From: Gordionus sp. m RMFG-2023
Taxonomy: Eukaryota > Nematomorpha > Gordioida > Chordodea > Parachordodidae
NCBI RefSeq assembly: GCF_954871325.1
Contig: NC_088776.1
Span: forward strand, 24,786,508-24,850,507
Reading direction: 5' to 3'
DNA length: 64,000 bases
Shown: positions 34,990-46,979 of the stretch, in pieces
Numbering within the stretch: position 1 is the first letter of the stretch
Layout: every line of letters starts with the position of its first letter
Position numbers and translations under genes: made by a program
Notes under the pieces: generated by a model
Told to the model about the DNA's origin: nothing
Database searches by the model: none
What the model saw: the letters and a program-made list of their open reading frames with translations, nothing else

Positions 34990-35880
34990 ATGGAAATTAA
35001 ACAAGAATTTACACATAAGATCCCTAAGTTAGTGGGTCCTCTTACTGAAATTTATTTAGACAGAATATTAAATTACTTTTCGACCAGTACATTATCGGAC
35101 TCTATTAAAATTAATACTTTGCTTAATAATTTATCAGACGAAGTTTTTGACGACATTAAGGCAATTTGTTCTGATACCGATATTTTAGATCTTAAAATTG
35201 TGATTAAAAAGTTAACCTATCTTTTACCAGCGCTAAATTTAAATACTTTAATTAATAAATTTAATCTTCTTCAACAAAACTCATCAGAGAGTTTTATGCT
35301 GTGGTACATTAGAGTATCGAAACTTCATAAGAAATGTAATTTTTTGGACGATAGTAGATTAAAAGAGAAATTACGGACATCTACTTTAAACGATAAAATT
35401 AAATACAAATTCTCCAAAAATTTTGACCTTACATTGAATCAGATGGTGGAATTAGGGGTGAAACTGGACTCTAGTAATATTAAGTCTGAGGATAATGATA
35501 TAAGTTATATAAATAATGACAAAAAGTCCGATAAAGATAAAAATTTTTGCAGTAGAAATGATAATAATTTTAGAAATAATTTTAGAAATAATTTTAGAAA
35601 TAATTATGATAATAGATATAGAAATGGGAATTACAATAATAATTTTAGATACAATTATGGTAATAATAATTCGCGATACCACGATAATTATAACAATTAT
35701 AACTATAACAATTATCGCTATAATAATAATAATCAATCGAATCATGGTAGAAATAATACATGGTATGATAATAATCAAAGAAAACAAATCCAATACGGTG
35801 ACGGAAATCGTAACAATTACCAATCTTATTACAACAACTCAAATAATTATAGAGGTAATGATAATAAGAAAGCATATACA
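34990..35880 (+). pseudogene. gag-like region of the Ty3/gypsy element
   Basis: The predicted capsid-type protein has the helical pattern of Ty3/gypsy gag (LLQQNSSESFMLWYIRVSKL). A C-terminal low-complexity part is built almost wholly of Asn, Tyr and Arg (repeats of the FRNN and NNYNNYRYNN type) in place of a CCHC knuckle. The repeats are AAT/AAC-rich at the DNA level, so mirrored frames also stay open there and have no meaning. Fossil part of the element at 34220-38239. Confidence 0.75.
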
Positions 35881-36119
35881 ATATAACAACAACTCAAATA
35901 ATTATAGAGGTAATGATAATAATCAGAGAAAGCAAATACAATATAATAACAACTCAAATAATTATAGAAGTGGCGACGAAAATAATAGAAAGCAAATACA
36001 ATACAATAATGATTACAACATGAATATTGAGGAAATTATTGAAGAGAAAGTTGATTCTACAAAGAACAAAGATGATAATGATTTTAATGTCAACAATTTA
36101 TCTGGTGACGTGATTAATG

Positions 36120-38230
36120 ACAAAGATAACGCATTTATGACTACTGTAAAAGTGAACGTTGTTACTTGTATGCAAGTGGACACTGGATCCAAATACACTA
36201 TTATACCTCATGGTCTGGCTAAAAAATTTGGTATTAGAGATCTTAAGAAATCTGAGCTACAACTCATTGCTTATGACGGGAATTTAATCAAAATCATTGG
36301 AACTACTCAAGTTAAAGTGACTTATGATGGTATTTCCAAATATTTACAAGCGGTAGTGGTTGAATCAAGTAAAAATGCCTTGTTGGGACGTACGTGGATC
36401 AATGCTTTCAAAAATATTTTAAATAAATTTATAGCAAATATTGACACTAATTACGAAGATGAAATAAAAAAATTGATTAAAGAGTGTGAATCGAAATTAA
36501 CTAATGGGCCAATCAACAAAGCAAGTGTCAAGTTACATTTAAGAAGTGATGCCCAACCTAAAATTATACCGCCTAGACGTATTCCTTATTCAAAAATTAA
36601 TCTTGTTAGTAATGAACTTAAAAAATGGATACATGATAAAATTATTGAGCCGGTGAATGATGTCCGATGGGCAAGTCCTGTTACCGCTGTCTACAAAGAT
36701 GATGGGAGCATTAGGCTTTGCGCTGATTTTAAGGATACTGTAAACCCAGCTCTAGAAGACTTTAGATACCCTCTACCACGAATTAATGATCTAATTGCTA
36801 AACTTTCGGAAGGAAAGAAATTTACGAAGATTGACTTTAAAAATGCTTTCTTACAGATTCCAATTGATAAAAGTTGCAGAAATATTTTAACCATATCTAC
36901 GCATAAGGGATATTACCAATTTACTAGACTTCCTTTTGGGCTTAAGACCTCATCTGCAATTTTTCAACAGATCATGGATCAAATCTTCGGTGACATGGAT
37001 GACCTTATATTTTATATTGATGACTTACTTATAACTGGAAAAAACGATGAAGCCCACCTAAACAACATAAAAAAGTATTTGATAGGATATCATCGTATGG
37101 GCTAATACCTAACTTTAATAAAAGTGTGTTCTTTAAAAACAAAGTGAGGTTCCTGGGTCATGATATTGACGCTAAGGGGATTCATGCTAATCACGACAAA
37201 ATTGAAGCAATAATTAATATGCCAGAACCAAAATCAGCTGCTGAATTATCAAAATTTCTGGGAATGGCTGGCTACTATAGAAAATTTTTGAACAATTTTG
37301 CGGAAATTGCCGATCCTCTTTATAAGATTGTCAACAAAGAAAAATGGGCTTGGAACCTAGAACACTCTAAAAGTTTTAATGATCTAAAGAAGTTAATTAG
37401 TCTTCCACCTGCTTTGACATATTTTAACCCTGAATTACCTATAGGGATAGCCACTGACGCATCTAAATGTGGTTTAGGAGCTGTACTATTTCATATTGAA
37501 AAAGATGGTAAAGAAAAACCTATAGCTTTCGCGTCAAGAACTTTATTAAAATCTGAAATGAACTATACCAATATTGAGCGTGAGGCTCTCGCTATAATGT
37601 TCGCCATAAAGAGATTTCAGGAATATTTAATCGGCACAAAATTTACAATTATTACTGACCATAAGCCTCTAGTTCACATCTTCACCAAGGGTCTTAAGGA
37701 TAATAGCACCATGTCGTTAAGACTCCAGAAGTGGAATATTACATTAGGAGGATATGATTTTAATATAAAGTATAAAGCCGGTAAATATAATGTTGTTCCT
37801 GATTGCCTTTCAAGATTACCACAAGAATGTCGTGATGAAACTATTGAAAATGTAACCATTATAAATGAATATGAGGATTTACCTATTAACTTTGATCAAA
37901 TTCGTGATGAAACTTTGAAAGATACGGAATTAAAACAAGTCATAAATGATATTAATAACAACAGACCTATAATGAATAATATTTATAAAAACATTGAATT
38001 GGAATTAAGTATAATTAAAGATTGTCTTTACAAAAGCAATAAAATCATAATTCCGTCTAATATGAGAAAAACTATACTACAGTCATTACATGAAGGTCAC
38101 TTGGGAGCAGGAAAAATCAAATCCTTAGCCAAATACATTTGGTGGCCTGGTATAAATAATGATATCGTTATGGAAGTGAAAAGTTGTGACGATTGTAATA
38201 TATATCACGATAATCCTATAAAGATACAAA
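36120..38230 (+). pseudogene. pol-like region of the Ty3/gypsy element
   Basis: Aspartic protease with MQVDTGSKYTIIPHGL; reverse transcriptase with RLPFGLKTSSAIFQQIMD and the catalytic YIDDLLITG; connection and RNase H with IATDASKCGLGAVLFH and ITDHKPLVHIF; zinc-binding integrase head with HEGHLGAGKIKSLAKYIWW. The domains are in the Ty3/gypsy order. Broken, treated as a fossil. Confidence 0.88.
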
Positions 38231-38239
38231 AATCATGGG

Positions 38240-38338
38240 ATCAGTGCAACGAGAAGATATTCTCTAGACCTGAAAGCTTATTATGTTGTATAAGAAAGTA
38301 ATATAAATCTATTAAAACTAATAATATTTCTTAATAAT
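38240..38338 (+). repeat. 99-bp direct repeat, right copy
   Basis: Matches 31584-31682 with one mismatch. It begins within or right at the end of the pol region and ends before ordinary AT-rich DNA (ataatgataaatat). Its role, whether element interior or duplicated host target, is unresolved. Confidence 0.9.
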
Positions 38339-38899
38339 ATAATGATAAATATATAATAATCTTTCATTCCTCATCTCTTCAGCATAATAGTAACATGACA
38401 ACAAAAACAACTATGTGAAGGTGAACTAAAATTTTAAATTAAATAATTGAACCCATATTCTATCTTAATTGATGCCTATATGAAGGCTAAAGTTATCAAA
38501 CTACTAAAATAGTTCTTTTAAAGATTTTTAACCCGCCCGCTCACTTATACATCTTACAAATGTACAAAGATACAGATACAATTTTTTATATTTATGTAAG
38601 GCTTGCATAGTGCCTAATTTAGGATTCTGTTGTTAAAATTCAAATTTTTAAGTTAGCTAAAAAAAATTAATGAGTTGATATCTCATCTACTACCTAAAAC
38701 CAAAAATATGCTGGGTTTTACTTTTATGCAATACAATATTAAACGATCTATTAAGATAGGATGAAATATTATAATTATTGTCAATTATAATATTAAATAT
38801 ACATAACAAACAATAATTTTATTTTTTTAAAAAAATGGTTGAATATGTCAAGAGTTATAGTATAAATAAAATTATCATTTTGATAACATATTCATATGG
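38339..38899. other. unassigned AT-rich stretch
   Basis: Downstream of the LTR cluster. No gene, repeat or RNA recognised. Confidence 0.35.
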
Positions 38900-39275
38900 G
38901 TCAAATTTAGAAATGTCTCTTTTTGCTATAGGAACGTATGAAGCCTTCTGAACATTGTCTCAAAAAATACCTGACAGGGCTTAGATTCTTCATAGTATTT
39001 TTAATCAATAAATGAAAGCTTTCTTTGCCTTGCGAAACATTTGCTAATACTCTCAAATTCCAAAATAAGCTTAGACTCTTCGCCAAAAACAATTTTAACC
39101 ATTTGGTAAGGGTCCAATCTTTATATTTCTCTGCGAGATAGTATTGTTTCTTCTTTTGGTTAACTGCTAATAGAGATTTTTTCTTGGCATATCATTAAGC
39201 TAAAAGGTACAGATACGCTAAAAAAAATAAAATCACTTTCTTTCATCATTGTCACCTATGGAGGTCCTTTAAGGC
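38900..39275 (-). pseudogene. Tc1/mariner-like transposase fragment
   Basis: Minus-strand pieces: an N-terminal KGPP.VTMMKE-like helix-turn-helix scrap (about 39230-39270); then KKSLLAVNQKKKQYYLAEKY and KDWTLTKWLK (about 39105-39190), matching the 'LT..H...RL.WA..H.DWT...W' stretch of Tc1 transposases; then, in a shifted frame, VFGEESKLILEF (about 39050-39085), equivalent to 'FSDESKF.LF' around the second catalytic Asp. Frames change and stops intervene, so it is a dead fragment. No inverted ends were located. Confidence 0.55.
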
Positions 39276-40270
39276 CAATGTGATTAGATTTGAGTAGATT
39301 TTGCAATTTTTGAAAAGTATAATAGGCTTAGGATGGAAAATCCTATGAGGTTGAGAAACATGGATTTCACGATTTCTATTACTTATTGTTTCTCTGCTTA
39401 GGTAAAGTTTTTGGCCATGGCCGAATTATTCATTATGTAAATCAAAAATTTTATTCTGGGCAATTGGATCAATTGAAATTCCAAGGGTCATTTGAAATTT
39501 AAAAAATTCAAAAATAATTGAAAATATAAAGATAAACCTTCTTTTTGCAAATGTTCAAATAAAGATATGTTATGATCATTTAAAACAATGTCTACCCTGC
39601 GTTCTCAGTTAGCTTGAATTAATGGCGAAGTGTCCAAATCATATAAATATAATAATTTTACATTCATTTTTGTATACTTCGACGCGAATTCGTGCTAACT
39701 GTGAACGCAAGTAAAACATAAAATTTAAAAACGGCGCTATTTTATAATTAAAATAATTTTCTATAAATTCATAACTTTGAAAATATTGATCTAATATAAA
39801 TTATTAAATCATCATTAAAATCACTACCTTTTTATCTTATTTTAAATAATTTTTTATAATCCAATTCACTTTTTTAAAAAATGATTTTGAATTTTTAAGT
39901 TATTCAATAATTACTTCTTCATAAAGATTTACTGTAATGTATAAGTGATATATTAGCTGTCGTTCTCCACCCTTATTTGAATTTTCTGGAGTTGAATCCA
40001 AATCCAGAGAATAAAAAGAAGAAGATGCAAGTAGAAAGAATTATCAACTTTTCCAGTTTTTCAAATCTAAGTCTTGGAAATTTTTTTAAAAAAAATGAGT
40101 ATTGCATTTTATTGAGAATATTTCAATGTAATATGAAATCTAATTATTTTTGCAGATTAGAGATTTTCTATTTTTAATAATTTTCCGAATGTTCTATTAC
40201 TATTTTATAATTAAGTAAAAATTTATATGTAATTGTATTTTTTTTATTTGATGTTTTTAAAATAATTTAG
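39276..40270. other. AT-rich stretch upstream of the small gene; possible upstream exon
   Basis: Mostly unrecognised. At 39957-40028 a candidate exon lies between acceptor atattag and donor gtagaa. Read in frame it gives VVLHPYLNFLELNPNPENKK and then KKMQ, but its end phase does not fit the next exon at 40271 directly, so I leave it unjoined. Confidence 0.3.
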
Positions 40271-40853
40271 GCACATGAATAAAAGTCCTGAATTTTACAA
40301 AATTTTTCACGCTATTTATACAGAGGACCCTAGTGCTTCAGAGAGTTACATATATCAAAGAGCCAAAGATGTATATGCAAAAAATAAATCGATGGGATCC
40401 ATGCCATGCAATTTCAAACAGTTTCAAAATCAAAATAGATTACCTGATAAGGATAACCCCATATCCACCATAAATGAAAATAAAATGAGCATTAAACCTG
40501 CAATGCGATGTTCAAATGGTAAATTATTATTTCATTTTTAATCAAATCATTAATTATATATAAAATATTAAGATATGAAAGTAAATATAGATCGAACACA
40601 ATTTTCCAACTTGATGTCGCAACAGGCAAATTTTTCTCGATCCAATCTTAAGAGAATTGAAAAGGATGCCGATGCTCAAATTTGTACATTCAATACTCTG
40701 TCAAAAGGTTTACCAGATTTTAGTAATAACACTGCTGAAACGTTGAGCAAATATTGTAACATGGAGGAGGTGAAAGATTTAGTGAATTCTTTAAAGGTTT
40801 GGCTAAAAGACATTGAGAATTCTATCGATGTAATAAATAAATGTTCGATTTGA
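40271..40853 (+). CDS. unrecognised small gene, two coding exons, about 174 residues
   Basis: Exon 40271-40518 follows acceptor taatttag and ends at donor gtaaat. Exon 40573-40853 follows acceptor attaag and ends TGA. The phases agree (1 then 2) across a 54-bp intron. The ATG at 40275 gives MNKSPEFYKIFHAIYTEDPS, then ASESYIYQRAKDVYAKNKSM, then across the splice CSNGDMKVNIDRTQFSNLMS, ending VWLKDIENSIDVINKCSI. The second exon looks helical, with a possible coiled coil (FSRSNLKRIEKDADAQICTF, EVKDLVNSLKVWLKDIENSI). No family recognised. The acceptor just before the ATG suggests an upstream exon, coding or not. Codon use is less AT-repetitive than the flanks, which supports a real gene. Confidence 0.6.
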
Positions 40854-42624
40854 TATAAGGAGCCTATTAGTTTTGCAATTATAGGAATTAATAATGTTGT
40901 TGTAAAGGTTAGTTGTAAATATTATATATACTGATAGTGATATCAATTTAAATATTTTTTTATTAGCACATGAGTAGCATTTTTGTAAAATTAGACAAAT
41001 TTTTAATGTTGTTATAAAGGTTTAACATTTTTTTATATTATGTTAATATAGTTGTAAATAAATTTGATTATATACTGATAGCGATAATATCTATTTTTTA
41101 TTAGCAAATGCATGAAATACTAAATTTACATATTAAACAAAACAAAATATATTCTTAAACACAGTAACTTGATTATTTAAATATTCAATTCCTAAATATT
41201 TATTTTAAAGACTTAACTCTAAAAATAGATATATAATAGAATTATCTATGTAAATCAAATTTTAAATAAAAATATCAAGTTTAGGACAAGAAATTCCTAA
41301 AAAATAGCCCAAAATTCAGTTCTGATTAATATCAAGATATCAAGTTTTTACTACAAGGCCCTTCTTAACATTTAACAAAGATTATAGCAGTACTCTGCAT
41401 CGACCAGAATAGCCCTAAAAAAATTAATATTTTTTTAAAAATATTTTATGGGTATAAATCAAATTATTTTGTCCCTATTAAGAATGGGTTAGCATTTTTA
41501 CACATAAAATATATTAGAAAAGTAATTTATTATAGAATCGTTTTAACTATGTTTCTGGTTAGAAATAGGAGAAAAAATTTATTGATTATTTTTATGATAT
41601 TTGCACATGCTTACGAGGGCTGGAATTAGATTATTTATCCTTTGGTGTATAACAAGCCTTGGATATTTAAGATTACACAAATTGCACTTGGCAAAGAATG
41701 ATATGAAAAAAATCGGTTTATGCGCCAAAAAAAATCACCTTATTCTGTAAAACAACATTAAATTTTATTTACTCTATAAAATCTGAAAAATTCAAATAAA
41801 AAGTCATGTTTTCACCTTGGTAAAAAATATCACTAATATGATTTTTCCATTTTAATCAGAGGCAGATAGGCCATAAGACCAAGTGGACATTTTGCCCACT
41901 AGGTCGCGAATAAATGTCGATTTTGAGGCCGATCAAAAAAATATGAAAAAAGAGGCCAGAATAAATAATTGGGGCCGATCAGAAAAAATATGAAAAAAGA
42001 GGCCGAAAGAAATACGTGTTATTTTTATTAGTTATGACTTTTCACTTATTTAAAAATTATTATATAGAAAGTTACTTTTAATTATATTTCCGATTTTCTA
42101 TAAATTAGTTTTAAAAATTAATGAGAAATTGTATGACATAAGCGAAGCTTTAAAGCTCTGAAGGAAATGTGAGAGCAGCATTAAGCCCTTTAGCTAATAA
42201 AAAGAGTTAAACTATTATATTATACAAAATATTTGTTTGATGAAATAATTTTCCGTGTATAGTTTGGAATCGTAAATATAATGAACACAAGCCCAGTGAG
42301 GTTAGTTAAATTTTTCTCCATAAATTTTAGACCTTTGGCTGGGTTAGATTTAATATAGTGAAAATTTCAATTTTTACCCTCTTTTTATTAAAAATCCTTT
42401 TCCTGAAAATTTTGTTATATAATCATTATTTTAATTTTTTTTTATTAACTTGTGCTTTAACTTTTAAATTATTGATCATAGTGACATATTTTAATATTTT
42501 TGAGGTAGGATAGGAGAAATGTAGGGTACTAGTTTTTATTAGCCTAAAATGATATTTATGAAAAGGGTAAATTTTTGAAGGAATGAAGCGCTCCACGCCC
42601 CATTGCTTGCTACCACTTATGTAC
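40854..42624. other. intergenic AT-rich DNA with a small minisatellite
   Basis: No gene recognised. At 41925-42008 an imperfect repeat of gaggccgatcaaaaaaatat followed by gaaaaa occurs about two and a half times, preceded by a short palindromic ccaagtggacattttgccca motif. Confidence 0.4.
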
Positions 42625-42757
42625 TAGTGTTGTTAAAAGGCCCGATTATTAGCCAAAATAATACTATATAATCCTCAAGATTTACGTAATATTATTTTGA
42701 CTGAAATCATAATCGGGCCGTTTTTAAAAATGGGCCCAAATCTTGAGAACGCTACTA
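42625..42757. mobile_element. decayed copy of the TAGTGTTGTT MITE family
   Basis: Starts tagtgttgttaaaaggcccg and ends aacgctacta. Internal inverted blocks (gcccgattat / ataatcgggc, ttaaaa) and an ..aatattacgtaa.. core resemble the better copy at 46980-47202. Flanking bases do not form a clear duplication. Confidence 0.5.
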
Positions 42758-45139
42758 TGCACAATCCTGTTTTTTTTGTGTATCGTCATTGTTGCAGCTG
42801 ATGAAATCAATGACATATATATGTCATTGCATGAAATTGGAAATTAAATAATATAATATATTATAAGAAATGTCAATCAATTGGGATATTATTTGTTTTG
42901 GTGTATTTTTTTATATAATTTTAATTTTTTTTTGGTTTTTGTGAGTCTTGTCTTTCAATTCAAGCCTCTTGAATCCAACTTGTTCCAATTTTTTTTTCAG
43001 ATAAATAAGTAAACATTTATTTGGAAAATGATATATACGTATCTATCTTTTATTTATTATTTTTAGACAATTTTATTAATAATATAAATCATAAAATCTA
43101 TAAATTTTTAAATAATATGAGTGAGAACAAAAAGTTAGTCATTAGAGAATGGCCCTTCAAATAGTAAATGAGCGAAAGTAGAAAGTTTCAGTTTAATAAT
43201 TTGAATGGCTATTCTTTAGCGTATAAAATCCCTCATTTGGGAAATCTATTTTGGCAGAGATGAGTTTGTATAGGTTTTAAATGAAGAAGAGGTTATGGGT
43301 AGCAAATGAAGTAAGTGGGGCGGTAGTTGTTATAGGGAATATGTAATCGCTAAGGATATCACCGTATTATAGGTTTTCTGCCTCAGCTGATAATATATTA
43401 CTGCTTAGATGGGAGGCAGGAAGGGGTTCCATGCTAAAAACTAACCTATTTTTAAATCATGGTGTACTAGTCTGTGGGCGACTTATACTGTCCTGGTGAC
43501 GACTATCATTGATAGGCTGAATGGTTCAAGAGACGATGGCATATCGTGTGAAGGGAGATGGATGAGGGAATTACAAATGATGTGGAGAATAAATCGATCA
43601 TTGCTATATTTGCAAACATAGGCCTGCCCGGATAAGGTGGCAAAGGGACCCGTTAGGGACAATATACCTGTTTACGTAAACCGCATTTAAACTTATAGAA
43701 ATTCCCTCCTCTCCCCAAATAATGTATACAATTTATCACTATAAACGATAATTTGATAGAAAAACATGCAAAGTTATTGATTTTTTCAAAATAATGACTT
43801 TTATTATTTAAAATTTTTGACGAAAATCATTTAGAATTAAAAAAAGTTTTAAAAATATACACTACCATTTATGGGGAAACCTCCAATCTAATAACCCCCC
43901 CCCCCCCATTTTGCAAATTCCTGGCTACATCTATGTTTGCAATGTAAACAGTGACGACCACAATATCTTGTGGGCCCAAGTTCCTGGAAAGAATGGCTTT
44001 AAGAAATTCGTAACCGTAGCCCTGGTTAAGAAAATCGAATAGGGTTTATAATCGTCAACTTATATGATCAACGGACCCGACAACTATCGGGGTGACCCAA
44101 TTTCTTTGCTTAGAGTAGATGGGGGAGGGTTATAGCTTTGGTTGTGATTTTAAAGCCCAGTAAGTCAGTATATGAAATAACGTTTGAGAGCGTAAATGAT
44201 CTTGAGAATGGTAGAATTTAAGGAAGGAGGTCTTATGAGCTTTGGAAATCCTTCATGACCTCCAACAGGAGTGCCATATTATATAAGATTTAAAACAGTT
44301 GTATTCCTTTTTTCGATTAATTTCTATGTTCTTCTTTTCTATTTAACAAGAAAGGCGGCAGTAGTGAAGGTCAAAAGTTCGGTCCAGACTAATTTTAAAA
44401 AATAGTGTTCGGTCCGATCTTGACCGTTTAAGGTATTAAATAATAAACATTTTATTATAAAATTCAATTTATAAGATTTCTAGTATTTTTTTAAAATTAT
44501 TAAATATTTTCGCAATTGTTAAAATTTTAAATAGAATATATATATATATCTTATTTTAATTAATTTTTTGTCAAAATAAAATTAAAATTGTTTGAATATT
44601 TTCTCAATAATAATAGACGTATCCCCAAAACCAAAAGATATCGCAATTTAATTCTCTTTTTCGAATGAAGAGATAAATTTTTATATGTATGCAACCAATT
44701 AAAGATATAATCATATTTTTTCTTGGAGGTAAATTTAATATTGTACTTTCTTACCATCTTAACTTCTTTTGATCGTTTACTCTGCGATTAAAATGCCTAT
44801 AAAATATATTATATATTGATTATAAAATTTACACTTAATAGTCCCCATGAAGTAGCCAATTAATGACATTCGCGGGACTAGGAAAGATCGGTCTGGTATT
44901 TTGATATCGATCTTCTACATAATATTCCGGTTTTTGATAGACGCCAGTTGGGTGGGTAAATTAAAAAAATATTTTCTATTTGATATATGTAACCTGTGTG
45001 CCAATAGCCTTATTGGCAGTAGCGTTTCTATTTTAGAAACGATCGAATAATAATCGGCGACGGCGCCGAATATTTCGATCTAAAAGATTTTTTTGAAATA
45101 TTTATTTCTTGCATAGTAATATAAAATCACACTTTAATC
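42758..45139. other. long intergenic stretch, unexplained
   Basis: The 43250-44300 part is noticeably less AT-rich than its surroundings and stop-dense in all frames I read, so it may be a very old gene or element that I cannot name. At about 43890-43935 a poly-C run followed by tgcaaattcctggctac resembles the end of a ZMYM-type hAT (compare gggg...aaattcctgcgtacgc at 3448-3476). Near 44370-44420 and 44880-44935 there are ttcggtccgatc / gatcggtctgg blocks in opposite orientation, possibly the ends of another decayed element. Confidence 0.35.
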
Positions 45140-45550
45140 GGGCTCTTTAAAGTCCTGAAATCAGAATTCAGACTTGGGTTTTTAAAAAATTTTAAATATT
45201 GGACTGGGCTAGAGTTTAAATTTTAAAAAATTTGGGTTGGGCTCAATTATTCTAAAAAATAAAATAGTCAATGATTGTTTTCGCTTATTTTATTAAAATA
45301 ACTTTGGAATTAGGACAAATAACTCGTGATTTTTATATAATTTAACTTTATAAAAATGTGTTTGATTTATATTTCTCAATTAAAATTTTCGGGCCGGGCT
45401 TGAGATTAAAATATATAATATGCTAGGCTCGAATGAACAGATAAAAATTTCGGATATGTCAAAATAACTAATAAATATTTGGAATCTAGTTTATAAATTA
45501 ATAAAAATATTAAGCCAAGTCAAAAAATTGAATTTCCAGATCTCTCAGCT
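45140..45550. repeat. decayed copy of the GC-block repeat family
   Basis: Contains gacttgggttt, ggactgggctagag, tttgggttgggctc and tcgggccgggcttgag blocks separated by poly-A/T tracts, and ends ccagatctctcag (inverted agatctg end). Same design as 15793-16267, with heavy divergence. Confidence 0.45.
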
Positions 45551-46019
45551 TAAAGCTAGAATTTTTTAGCCAAAATTTAAAGTTTGGGAAGATCCGATGG
45601 TTTTATTTTTATATGATATATCTTTTATGAGATGAAAATGAATAACATTAATTTTCTAGACTAGTAAAATTGTCGTGTGGCTCCAAATTCTGGTGATGAA
45701 TGTTGAGTAGTTAATCTAATTTTTTAAGATGATATTTTAAAGTCATATCTGCTGTTTCAGTCGGCTTAATTGTTCATATAAGGTATTCATAACGTGTTTA
45801 TATATTGTAAGAGGGTGGGGGATAACATTTTTTAATTTTAAGATCTGAATAGTATATTATATTATTCATATAAATAATAAATTATTCCATTCATTTAAAT
45901 GAATCGAAAGATGAACTATTTAATTCACTATTCAATAGAAGGAACAAGGAACGAAGGGAAATTAGAGTTAATAGAGCGGGAAAGTTGGACAATTCCTTTG
46001 TCTCAAACACACGAATTTC

Positions 46020-46640
46020 CTCTTATTTACAGAGAGATGGCGATGCTCTACTCAACAAAGGCTCTGTCGCTTACCTAAAATCGAACCTTCCTTATTACAA
46101 TTTCGATTTCTAACACATATACCAAGCATGTTTATGAGTTCCTGGAAGCCATTTCTCCTAATAATCTCGATTTGCTTTTATCACGGAAAATCTAAGATTT
46201 GATATTGGGCTAAGGCTTAACTGCAAAATTGTTTTGTCCTACTAATGCAATCAGAAAATCAACCTCTCTAGACTGGAACCAACCGACATCTTTCGGAACA
46301 ATGATAAACGTCCTGACAAAATGTTCTCAAATCCATGGTCATGCGATCAGCCTCTGAATTTAAACTTTACATGTATCAATCAAAATTCCTCACGCAATTA
46401 AAACACCGATGCCCTCGCACTTACTAGATCTTGAAAAATAACCAAATAAAGTTCCATTACTCTTTCTTACACAATCATACCCATTGCTTGCTCTGCTCTA
46501 ACGGCCTTTGGTAGCAGAGCTCAGTTTTTTTTAGAGAAATAGGAAGATGGATCCGTGAAGAGACCAATAAACTCCTTTCTATGACAAAGAATTGCTATCG
46601 CAATTATTTTCTCCAACTATCTAAGCTTTATTTCTTCTAT
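46020..46640 (+). pseudogene. decayed retroelement C-terminal remnant
   Basis: Plus-strand pieces: FLEAISPNNLDLLLSRKI (about 46138-46191); then SRLEPTDIFRNNDKRPDKMF (about 46269-46328); then PWSCDQPLNLNFTCINQNSS (about 46336-46395). They follow the known string 'R..GLRLG', 'G.P..LEPTGL...DGKRPDGMT', 'PW..GKPL.WD.TC.DT.AP' that ends many invertebrate reverse-transcriptase proteins. The call is from memory of that motif. The remnant is broken in several places. A less AT-rich base composition supports a former coding region. Confidence 0.55.
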
Positions 46641-46979
46641 AAAATACCATTTCCAATATTGCTTTCTTCTCTTTGCTACCTTTTAGATTATTTCTTAAAT
46701 TTCTCCTATTTGTTAATTTTTTACATTTATCGGCCTCTATTAATTTAATATTTTAAATAAATAAATATATGCTTTTCCTAAAAATTTGTTATAATTTTAC
46801 ATAAAATGATTTTAAATTTTAGTAGAGAATATTGCTAGCAAGTTATTGTTGGAAGATGTTTTCCCACACTCCTATTTTTATTAACACCACCCAACAAATA
46901 TAAATAATATTTATGAGAATTATTAATGCATAGATGGAAAAATTAATACAGATTAATGATTGTAGTTTAATAATATAGG

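Larger units (their letters stand above)
34220..38239 (+). mobile_element. Ty3/gypsy-type LTR retrotransposon, broken
   Basis: A 5' LTR at 34220-34501 (282 bp, related to the 275-bp LTRs but clearly diverged) is followed by tggtgcctccagttttggc as a probable primer-binding site. Parts in order: a short frame of unknown role (34678-34914), a gag-like region (about 35.0-35.9 kb), protease (about 36.1-36.4 kb), reverse transcriptase (about 36.6-37.3 kb), RNase H (about 37.4-37.8 kb) and the integrase zinc-binding region (about 38.05-38.2 kb). The order protease, RT, RNase H, integrase defines the Ty3/gypsy group. The element is broken, with only a few breaks, so it is fairly young but a fossil. 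No 3' LTR was seen beyond it. Confidence 0.9.

Noticed and set aside
35452-35881. Long antisense and shifted frames rich in Ile or Tyr
   Set aside because: Mirror frames of the AAT/AAC-rich repeats in the gag-like region; no independent coding signal.
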